Source of the DNA: Hufsiella ginkgonis
Lineage (GTDB): Bacteria > Bacteroidota > Bacteroidia > Sphingobacteriales > Sphingobacteriaceae
Assembly: GCF_009834915.1 (NCBI RefSeq)
Contig: NZ_WVHS01000001.1
Span: 1,426,001 to 1,490,000 of the forward strand
DNA length: 64,000 nt
Direction: 5' to 3'
Positions within the stretch are counted from its first letter, which is position 1; the number at the start of each line of letters is the position of its first letter. Shown one piece after another: positions 58,053 through 64,000 of this stretch. Under the pieces are notes generated by a model. It was not told the origin of the DNA and searched no databases. It saw only the letters and a list, made by a program, of their open reading frames with translations. The translations under genes were made by a program, and so were the position numbers.

Positions 58053-58111
58053 TAGTTATCAGTAACAATTACCGGCTTCCGCCCTGTGCAGGACTGCTTG
58101 CTGACAACTGG
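58053..58111. repeat. CTGA-type dispersed repeat fragments
   Basis: Short units (AGTTATCAGTAAC at 58053-58065 and TTGCTGACAACTGG at 58098-58111) lie in the gap between pfkA and the dsbD-like gene. Confidence 0.5.
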
Positions 58112-58118
58112 TCACCGG

Positions 58119-59786
58119 TTACTTCCTGAAGGCGGCAAGCCCGCTATCCAGGAAGCGAATATAACTCTCTACGTTAAAATCTGCACCAGATGGCTGCACC
58201 ATTTTCTCACCGGACGTATTGGCGAGCACGTAAAATGGCTGAGCGATCGTATTAAAACGGGTGGCTTGCAGGTGTTTGAATTTCTTTCCGACGCTATTTA
58301 CCTGTGTTTTTAGGATCGCTGACTGAAAGAACTCGCTTTCGGGGAGTTTTTCCTTGCTGTCAGTGAAGAGCGAGATCACCACATAGTCGTTCTTAAGCCT
58401 CTTTAACACTTCGGGGTTCGACCATACGTCCTGTTCCATTTCACGGCAGTTTACGCACTGCTCGCCGGTAAAATCAAGGAAAACGGGTTTATTTACCGAT
58501 TTCGCATAGGCCAGGCCTTCGTCGTAATCATAAAAGGCATCGATGCCGTGCGGGGTATATTTATGGAACAAGTCGCTGTATTTTTTAGAGCCAGGGTGAG
58601 CCGCGGATGCGCTGCCTGTTCCCCCGGCCGTAAGCACGAAGTCCTGTGTGCCCATGGCGGGCGACAAGCCGCTGATCACCTTGAGCGGCGCACCCCATAA
58701 CCCGGGAATAAGGTAGACGGTAAACGCGAACACGATCACGCTGAGCAGAAGTCTCGGGACCGCCACGTTTTTAAGATCGCTGTCGTGCGGCAGCTTGATC
58801 TTCCCCAGGAGGTAAAAGCCTGCCAGTGCCGAAAGCACGATCCAGATTGCCAGGAATACTTCGCGATCGAGAAACTCCCAGCCGAAAGCGAGATCGGCGC
58901 CTGATAAGAATTTAAGTGACAGCGCCAGCTCCACGAAGCCCAGTATCACCTTTACGGAGTTAAGCCAGCCTCCCGATTTTGGCAATGATGACATGAGCCC
59001 CGGGAAAATTGCAAACACCATGAAAATAAGTGCCAGCGTACCCGAAAAACCCAGCATGGCTACTGCCGGGCCCATAACGGCGCCATTGGCCACGTTCAGG
59101 ATGATCCCGCCGATCAGCGGGCCGGTGCAGGAGAACGATACCACCGATAAAGTAGCAGCCATAAAGAAAATACCCAGGAGCCCTTTTGACTCCGACTTGG
59201 CATCAAGGCTATTCACCAGCGAGCTTGGCAGGTTTATCTCGAATGCACCGAGAAACGAAATTCCGAAAATGACCAGTACCGCGAAAATAAAAAGGTTAAA
59301 ATACCCATCGGTCGACAGTTCGTTGAGCGCTCCCGGCCCGAAGAGCGCCGTAATGAGCAAGCCGAGCGCAACATAGATCACTACGATAGACAAGCCATAG
59401 ATCACCGCGCCCTGGATGCCCTTGCCTTTCGTTTCGGCCCTTTTGGTGAAAAAGGAGATCGTTAACGGTACCATCGGGTAGATACAGGGCATAAAAAAGG
59501 CGGCAAGTCCGCCGATAACACCCAGGATAAAGATACCCCACAACGACCCGTCTCCCTGGCCGGAGGCACCGGCCGGCACCTGCGGTGTTGTCGGCACAAC
59601 GGCGGACGTATCTTTATTAAGGGAGTCGGTCGCGGTAACGTTGTCGGTAGCTACAGGTTCACTTTCGCCAAACACAACACCTTCTGTCGACACGGTATCT
59701 GTTGAAGTTTGCGCGCCCGCCTGCCCGGAAACCAGGATGATCACGGCAAAAAATATTACCCTAAAAAAAGTCTTGATCTTCATCAT
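58119..59786 (-). CDS. DsbD-like thiol:disulfide interchange protein (transmembrane and thioredoxin parts)
   Basis: A 555-residue membrane protein. The signal peptide is about 1-25 (GQAGAQ). Eight helices in the DsbD/CcdA domain carry cysteines in FFMPCIYPMVPL and VSFSCTGPLIGG. The C-terminal thioredoxin domain has C444-VN-C447 (GEQCVNCREME). It passes electrons from the cytoplasm to periplasmic proteins. The usual N-terminal alpha domain is not here but is encoded by the upstream gene. A terminator-like hairpin lies 10 nt before its start codon. Confidence 0.93.
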   Translation of the reverse strand: MMKIKTFFRVIFFAVIILVSGQAGAQTSTDTVSTEGVVFGESEPVATDNVTATDSLNKDTSAVVPTTPQVPAGASGQGDGSLWGIFILGVIGGLAAFFMPCIYPMVPLTISFFTKRAETKGKGIQGAVIYGLSIVVIYVALGLLITALFGPGALNELSTDGYFNLFIFAVLVIFGISFLGAFEINLPSSLVNSLDAKSESKGLLGIFFMAATLSVVSFSCTGPLIGGIILNVANGAVMGPAVAMLGFSGTLALIFMVFAIFPGLMSSLPKSGGWLNSVKVILGFVELALSLKFLSGADLAFGWEFLDREVFLAIWIVLSALAGFYLLGKIKLPHDSDLKNVAVPRLLLSVIVFAFTVYLIPGLWGAPLKVISGLSPAMGTQDFVLTAGGTGSASAAHPGSKKYSDLFHKYTPHGIDAFYDYDEGLAYAKSVNKPVFLDFTGEQCVNCREMEQDVWSNPEVLKRLKNDYVVISLFTDSKEKLPESEFFQSAILKTQVNSVGKKFKHLQATRFNTIAQPFYVLANTSGEKMVQPSGADFNVESYIRFLDSGLAAFRK

Positions 59787-59821
59787 AAAAAAACAAAAGG
59801 CACAATGGTGAATTGTGCCTT
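59787..59821 (-). terminator. Rho-independent terminator just before the dsbD-like gene
   Basis: A perfect 10-bp stem (59797-59806 with 59812-59821, AAGGCACAAT and its complement) has a 5-nt loop. On the minus strand it is followed by TTGTTTTTTT (59796-59787). It lies 19 bp after the DsbD-alpha gene stop and ends directly at the next gene's start codon. Confidence 0.85.
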
Positions 59822-59840
59822 ATATACAGGTTTAAAAAGT

Positions 59841-60305
59841 TTATTTGGCAGCCGGTTTAGCGGGAACGGCGATACTAAAATTCAGCTCATCGGGAGGCAG
59901 GCAGGTGGTATCGTTACAGGTCATATATTCAAAACTGCCTTTTACCACTGCCGCAGTACCGGCTTTAACCTTCACCTTCTGCTGAAAAACCACCTCGTTT
60001 TCGAAATAGCTAACATTCGTTTTGAAAGCCTTTTCATATTTAGTGATCGGCTTCGGCTCGATGGTGGTGCCAACTAACGTGTAAGCTTTCGACGCCGGGA
60101 ACGTGAACGTAGTGGGGTTCGGCCCTACCACCTTTTTTTGCGAGTAAATATGCCAGCCCTCATCGATGGTAGCTTTGATAAAAACCACGGCCTCGGTTGC
60201 GCTCAACCGCTTCGATCCGTAGGTCCACGTAACCGGGTTTTCCAGCTGCGCAAAAGCCCCGGAACCGATCCCAAGCAGCGCGATAAACAAGATTATTTTT
60301 TTCAT
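59841..60305 (-). CDS. DsbD N-terminal (alpha) domain protein, secreted
   Basis: A 154-residue periplasmic protein. The signal peptide is about 1-19 (GSGAFAQ). An immunoglobulin-like domain contains the cysteine pair in MTCNDTTCLPPDELNFSIAV, the redox site of DsbD-alpha. WTYGSKRLSATEAVVFIKATIDEGWHIYSQ is the family core. It should receive electrons from the thioredoxin domain of the membrane protein downstream. It lies 8 bp after birA. Confidence 0.9.
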   Translation of the reverse strand: MKKIILFIALLGIGSGAFAQLENPVTWTYGSKRLSATEAVVFIKATIDEGWHIYSQKKVVGPNPTTFTFPASKAYTLVGTTIEPKPITKYEKAFKTNVSYFENEVVFQQKVKVKAGTAAVVKGSFEYMTCNDTTCLPPDELNFSIAVPAKPAAK

Positions 60306-60313
60306 GATGTTGT

Positions 60314-61090
60314 TTAAACGTTTAAAAATTCAATTTCTTTCAGCGAATAGTCCTTCTGTGCCCCTTCATGGTCTAGCTGTAAGATGCCTTCGTCGGTCAC
60401 ATTAGTAATGGTCCCGGTAAATTCTTCACCCGTCTTCATCACCCGGTAACGGTGCGGCTCATTCAGCCGGTAAAGCTTTTCCCGGTAACGTCGGGAGATC
60501 TCTTCCCGGTGCCCCGATTTAAGCCGCAGGTACCACCCTTCTATGTGGCTGCAAATTTCAGACAATAATATCGTTAAATCATAATTGCTTTGTAAGATTT
60601 TAGCAATCGAGGTAGCGTTACGCAAGCTATCCGGGAATGCTTCCTGGTTTACGTTCAGCCCAATGCCAATTATGGCATATTTCCACTGGCTGCCGCGAAT
60701 AATATTTTCGATAAGCATGCCACCCAGTTTGCCGCTGCCGAAATAGATGTCATTCGGCCATTTGATCGCTGCCTTATTGCCGAGGATCCGCTGCAAAACC
60801 TCGTTTAAAGCCACGCTGATGCACTTATTTAAGATAAATTGGTCGGCCGGGTTGATAAAGCCCGGGCGAAGCAAGAGACTGAATGTTAAGTTTTTTCCGG
60901 GCTCGCTATGCCAGGTATTTGTTAATTGCCCGCGCCCGGCCGTTTGTGCCTCTGCCATTATTACAGTCCCTTCGGGCAATGGCGCAGATTTTGACAATTC
61001 ATCCCTGAGATAATTGTTCGTCGAATCGATCGTTTTTAATGAGATGATATTTTGACCAACAAATAATCCTGAAAAAGTGTTATTTTGCAA
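60314..61090 (-). CDS. birA: Biotin--[acetyl-CoA-carboxylase] ligase
   Basis: A 258-residue biotin protein ligase. Catalytic motifs are TAGRGQLTNTWHSEPGKNLTFSLLLRP (biotinyl-AMP binding) and IKWPNDIYFGSGKLGGMLIE, and the C-terminal SH3-like domain is present. There is no N-terminal helix-turn-helix, so this is the monofunctional class without repressor activity. It is divergent from rsfS with a 43-bp gap. Confidence 0.95.
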   Translation of the reverse strand: MQNNTFSGLFVGQNIISLKTIDSTNNYLRDELSKSAPLPEGTVIMAEAQTAGRGQLTNTWHSEPGKNLTFSLLLRPGFINPADQFILNKCISVALNEVLQRILGNKAAIKWPNDIYFGSGKLGGMLIENIIRGSQWKYAIIGIGLNVNQEAFPDSLRNATSIAKILQSNYDLTILLSEICSHIEGWYLRLKSGHREEISRRYREKLYRLNEPHRYRVMKTGEEFTGTITNVTDEGILQLDHEGAQKDYSLKEIEFLNV

Positions 61091-61133
61091 TTGTCTGTTA
61101 ATAAGAGTTATTTTTCAAAACTAAATTTTTTTA

Positions 61134-61508
61134 ATGGTTAAAAATAAAACGATCAGTGAATCGTCATTCTTATCAGAGCTCAGCATCCACGGGATGCAGG
61201 AAAAGAAAGGGAATGAAATTGTAAGGCTGGATCTAAGAAATATACACAACTCGGTAGCCGATTATTATGTGATCTGTCATGCCGAATCATCTACCCAGGT
61301 AAAAGCCATTGCCAACAGTGTTGAGGAAGAGATTTATAAAGCGTTGCAGATCGAGCCGGTCCGTAAAGAAGGGCTGCAATACGGGGAATGGATCCTGCTC
61401 GATTATGTTGATGTGGTGATACATATTTTTAAAACGGAGAAGCGGCACTACTACGGGATCGAAGAATTGTGGGGAGATGCTGAACTTAAAAATTATAAAA
61501 GCGCTTAA
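61134..61508 (+). CDS. rsfS: Ribosomal silencing factor RsfS
   Basis: A 124-residue protein that binds L14 on the 50S subunit and blocks subunit joining when nutrients are low. The core DYYVICHAESSTQVKAIANSVEEEIYK and EGLQYGEWILLDYVDVVIHIF is clear. It starts a likely rsfS-ftsH-LUD gene group typical of Bacteroidota. The 122-bp gap to ftsH is filled by ACGT-type repeats. Confidence 0.95.
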   Translation: MVKNKTISESSFLSELSIHGMQEKKGNEIVRLDLRNIHNSVADYYVICHAESSTQVKAIANSVEEEIYKALQIEPVRKEGLQYGEWILLDYVDVVIHIFKTEKRHYYGIEELWGDAELKNYKSA

Positions 61509-61515
61509 TACGTTT

Positions 61516-61616
61516 ACGTCGGACGTAGATACGTAGCAGCAATAGGAACCAAGATTGAACGGGCGGCTTCACTCAGGCGCCTGGTAGGAAACGTCCGACG
61601 TAAAAACGTCGGACGT
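61516..61616. repeat. ACGT-type repeat cluster with hairpin
   Basis: The 11-mer ACGTCGGACGT occurs at 61516-61526 and 61606-61616, and its reverse complement at 61591-61601. The last two form a perfect 11-bp hairpin with an AAAA loop, 15 nt before the ftsH start codon. The same 11-mer is found inside gltX at 8512-8522. Confidence 0.85.
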
Positions 61617-61630
61617 AGAACGTAAAACAC

Positions 61631-63724
61631 ATGAAAGATAATACCCCAGATAAAAGAAAAACCATCAAGAAAATTCCTGGTAAAAAGATAGTTCCCAAAC
61701 CGCCAAGGTTCAATGTGATGTGGCTGTATGCGGCGATCATTATCGGGCTTTTTGCGGTGCAGTACATGTTTAACGATAACAGCGCCAAGCCGATCACTTA
61801 CCAGGAGTTCGAAACAAAATTTTTGAAAGCCGGCGACGTAAAGAAGCTGGTGATTTACAAGTACGGCGATCTTTATAACGTAGAAGTTTACATAAAGGCC
61901 GACAGGCTCGGGCAGACGAAGTTTAACGATGTGCGTAAGAAGACGAGCTTCAGCATGTCGGGCGCTAACGGTCCGCAGTATTACTTCACGCAATCAACTG
62001 CCGAAGCCCTCGATAAACGGATCGGCGAAGCGGAAAAAGATCTTCCGGCTGATCAGCGTACACCCATCGTGGCCGAAACGAGAGAAAGCTTTTTTGGTAC
62101 CTGGTTCGTGCAGTTACTAATCCCGATGCTGCTGCTGGTGGGTTTCTGGATCTTTATTATGCGCCGAATGGGTGGCGGAGCCGGTGGTGGCGCAGGTGGC
62201 CAGATCTTTAATATTGGCAAATCAAAAGCTACGTTATTCGATAAAGAAGCGCAGGTATCCGTCACTTTTAACGATGTGGCTGGCCTTGAAGAAGCCAAGC
62301 AGGAGGTAATGGAGATCGTCGATTTTCTTAAGAACCCTAAGAAATATACCAACCTCGGCGGAAAGATCCCCAAAGGCGCGTTGCTGGTAGGCTCGCCGGG
62401 TACCGGTAAAACGTTGCTTGCCAAAGCCGTCGCCGGCGAAGCGCAGGTGCCTTTCTTCTCGCTGTCAGGATCCGATTTCGTAGAGATGTTCGTGGGCGTG
62501 GGTGCTTCGAGGGTCCGCGACCTGTTCCGCCAGGCGAAGGATAAAGCGCCATGTATTATTTTTATCGACGAGATCGACGCCATCGGCCGTGCCCGCGGTA
62601 AGAACAATATTGTAGGCGGCAATGACGAACGCGAAAATACCCTGAACCAGTTGCTGGTGGAGATGGATGGATTCGGGACCGATTCCGGCATTATCATCAT
62701 GGCCGCTACCAATCGTCCGGATGTACTGGATTCTGCGCTGCTGCGCCCGGGCCGTTTTGACAGGCAGGTTTCTATCGACAAGCCCGACCTGGTTGGCCGC
62801 GAGCAGATCTTTAAAGTCCACCTGAAACCTATTAAACTGGCGGAAGGCGTAGATGCCAAGAAACTGTCTGCACAAACTCCGGGCTTCGCAGGTGCGGAAA
62901 TAGCCAACGTATGTAACGAGGCCGCCCTGATCGCGGCGAGACGTGATAAGCAGGCGGTGGATATGCAGGATTTCCAGGATGCCATCGATCGCGTTATCGG
63001 CGGACTGGAAAAGAAGAACAAGATCATTTCTCCCGAGGAAAAAAAGATCGTGGCCTACCACGAAGCCGGTCACGCTATTGCGGGATGGTTCCTCGAGCAT
63101 GCGGACCCGCTGGTAAAAGTATCCATCGTGCCGCGTGGGGTGGCCGCCCTTGGTTATGCGCAGTACCTGCCGAAAGAACAGTTCCTGTACACTACCGAGC
63201 AGCTTACCGACGGCATGTGTATGACGATGGGCGGTCGGGTGGCCGAAGACCTGATTTTTAACAAGATCTCTACCGGCGCGCAGAACGACCTCGAGCGGAT
63301 CACTAAACTGGCTTATGCCATGGTGACCATCTACGGGATGAATGATAAAGTAGGCAACGTTTCGTTTAACGGACAAGAAGGCGAATACCAGTTTAACAGG
63401 CCTTACTCTGAGAAGACCTCCGAGCTGATAGACCAGGAAGTAAGGCTGCTGATAGCTGAAGTATACGCGCGTACCAAGCAACTGCTTATCGATAACCAGG
63501 AAGGCCTGGAGAAACTGGCCAGGAAACTGTTGGAGAAAGAGATCCTGTTCCAGAGCGACCTCGAGGAGATCCTCGGAAAGCGCCCGTTTGATACCCGCAC
63601 TACTTATGATGAGTTTGTGAACGGGATAGAAGGCGGCGACCAGGAGAAAGCGGCGCAGGGCCTGCTGCACGACGGCGTTGGCGATAACTCCGGCGCGCTG
63701 AAAGCACAAAGCGCAGCCGAATAG
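61631..63724 (+). CDS. ftsH: ATP-dependent zinc metalloprotease FtsH
   Basis: A 697-residue inner-membrane AAA protease. Membrane helices at about 38-54 and 158-176 flank a periplasmic domain. Walker A is GSPGTGKT (from G254), Walker B is [11 protein letters not shown], and the second region of homology contains RPGRFDRQV. The peptidase site is HEAGH (H477, E478, H481). It degrades misassembled membrane proteins and regulates LpxC in some bacteria. A terminator follows its stop codon. Confidence 0.97.
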   Translation: MKDNTPDKRKTIKKIPGKKIVPKPPRFNVMWLYAAIIIGLFAVQYMFNDNSAKPITYQEFETKFLKAGDVKKLVIYKYGDLYNVEVYIKADRLGQTKFNDVRKKTSFSMSGANGPQYYFTQSTAEALDKRIGEAEKDLPADQRTPIVAETRESFFGTWFVQLLIPMLLLVGFWIFIMRRMGGGAGGGAGGQIFNIGKSKATLFDKEAQVSVTFNDVAGLEEAKQEVMEIVDFLKNPKKYTNLGGKIPKGALLVGSPGTGKTLLAKAVAGEAQVPFFSLSGSDFVEMFVGVGASRVRDLFRQAKDKAPCIIFIDEIDAIGRARGKNNIVGGNDERENTLNQLLVEMDGFGTDSGIIIMAATNRPDVLDSALLRPGRFDRQVSIDKPDLVGREQIFKVHLKPIKLAEGVDAKKLSAQTPGFAGAEIANVCNEAALIAARRDKQAVDMQDFQDAIDRVIGGLEKKNKIISPEEKKIVAYHEAGHAIAGWFLEHADPLVKVSIVPRGVAALGYAQYLPKEQFLYTTEQLTDGMCMTMGGRVAEDLIFNKISTGAQNDLERITKLAYAMVTIYGMNDKVGNVSFNGQEGEYQFNRPYSEKTSELIDQEVRLLIAEVYARTKQLLIDNQEGLEKLARKLLEKEILFQSDLEEILGKRPFDTRTTYDEFVNGIEGGDQEKAAQGLLHDGVGDNSGALKAQSAAE

Positions 63725-63743
63725 CAGATCATGACATTTATTG

Positions 63744-63780
63744 AAGGTCCTTTCTTAATACGGAGGGACCTTTTACATTT
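63744..63780 (+). terminator. Rho-independent terminator of ftsH
   Basis: An 11-bp stem with three G-U pairs (63744-63754 with 63762-63772, AAGGTCC...GGACCTT) has a 7-nt loop and is followed by a T-rich tail (TTTTACATTT). It lies 20 bp beyond the ftsH stop. Confidence 0.8.
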
Positions 63781-63823
63781 ACAATTAAAGCCGGAAGCCC
63801 AAAGCCGAAAGCGCATAGCGGGA

Positions 63824-63881
63824 GCCCGGTACCGGGCACTTGCTGACGAAAGAGAAACATGCTTAAGCTGTAAGCTTAAGC
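63824..63881. other. Palindrome cluster upstream of the LUD-domain gene
   Basis: A perfect 14-bp palindrome GCCCGGTACCGGGC (63824-63837) and two copies of GCTTAAGC (63861-63868 and 63874-63881) lie in front of the last gene. A run of AAAGCCGAAAGC-like units (63787-63812) precedes them. Confidence 0.6.
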
Positions 63882-63895
63882 TTTATGCTCAAAAA

Positions 63896-64000
63896 ATGAA
63901 AGACAATACTTCCTCCCGTGAAAAGATGCTGAAGAAGATCAGGAAAGCATTGCTCGAAAAGCGCGATAACCCTTATCCCAACCTCGAAGAGGCCCCGCTT
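63896..64000 (+). CDS. LUD-domain (lactate utilisation, LutC-like) protein, 3' end cut
   Basis: Thirty-five codons are visible, starting MKDNTSSREKMLKKIRKALLEK and continuing RDNPYPNLEEAPL to the window edge. The opening SREKMLKKIRKALL matches the N-terminal helix of LutC/YkgG-type LUD proteins, which often follow ftsH in Bacteroidota. The catalytic part lies outside the window, so the assignment rests on this helix and on gene order. Confidence 0.65.
   Translation, partial: MKDNTSSREKMLKKIRKALLEKRDNPYPNLEEAPL

Noticed and set aside
61081-61087. TATTTTG as a -7 element for rsfS
   Set aside because: It lies within the first codons of birA, is one base short of the consensus and has no TTTG at the right distance.
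62465-63709. A 414-codon open frame on the minus strand opposite ftsH
   Set aside because: It is fully antisense to a clearly conserved AAA protease, its protein has no recognisable domain, and its openness follows from ftsH codon usage.

Overview
The window looks like chromosome from a member of the Bacteroidota, most likely Sphingobacteriales or Chitinophagales (genus not resolvable by eye). Clade markers are a fused lpxC-fabZ gene, porX (regulator of type IX secretion), promoters of the TTTG-N19-TAnnTTTG type, few Shine-Dalgarno sites, a TonB-type outer-membrane barrel, and large FtsX/MacB permeases. No rRNA, tRNA, CRISPR array, prophage or insertion sequence was recognised. There are 59 protein genes, two of them cut by the window edges.

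Layout. 1-3.6 kb: two FtsX/MacB-like permeases. 3.8-5.6 kb: an ECF sigma factor/anti-sigma operon and a divergent DUF6249 gene, both preceded by matching ECF-type promoters. 5.6-9.5 kb: DinB, histidine kinase, gltX, two small PLDc_N proteins. 9.5-14.0 kb: LytS/LytTR two-component pair, ABC ATPase and TolC. 14.1-20.6 kb: NadR-like kinase, PnuC, M13 peptidase, Lhr-type helicase, porin. 20.6-31.7 kb: CsbD-like protein, S41 protease, a conserved unknown, rhomboid, M14 peptidase, XRE regulator, DUF5668 protein, MFS, GH43, YycJ-like hydrolase, Old Yellow Enzyme. 31.7-39.6 kb: outer-membrane barrel, aldo/keto reductase, RarA, M16 peptidase. 39.7-45.1 kb: ABC ATPase, lpxA, lpxC-fabZ, lpxD (lipid A synthesis) and an HD phosphohydrolase. 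45.3-49.7 kb: porX, a small membrane protein, tsaE, alanine dehydrogenase, VanX-like dipeptidase. 49.7-55.2 kb: MscS channel and the rplS/trmD/rimM/rpsP group, split by two small regulatory modules. 55.2-61.1 kb: M2 peptidase, pfkA, split DsbD, birA. 61.1-64 kb: rsfS, ftsH and the start of a LUD-domain gene.

Most genes are housekeeping or envelope functions. The more unusual content is between genes. A sigma factor appears to recognise TGTAACC-N16-(C/T)GTC in front of its own operon and a neighbour. Two helix-turn-helix modules with operator-like inverted repeats are lodged in the ribosomal/tRNA-modification group. At least three families of short dispersed repeats fill many gaps, and one of them also appears in frame inside gltX.
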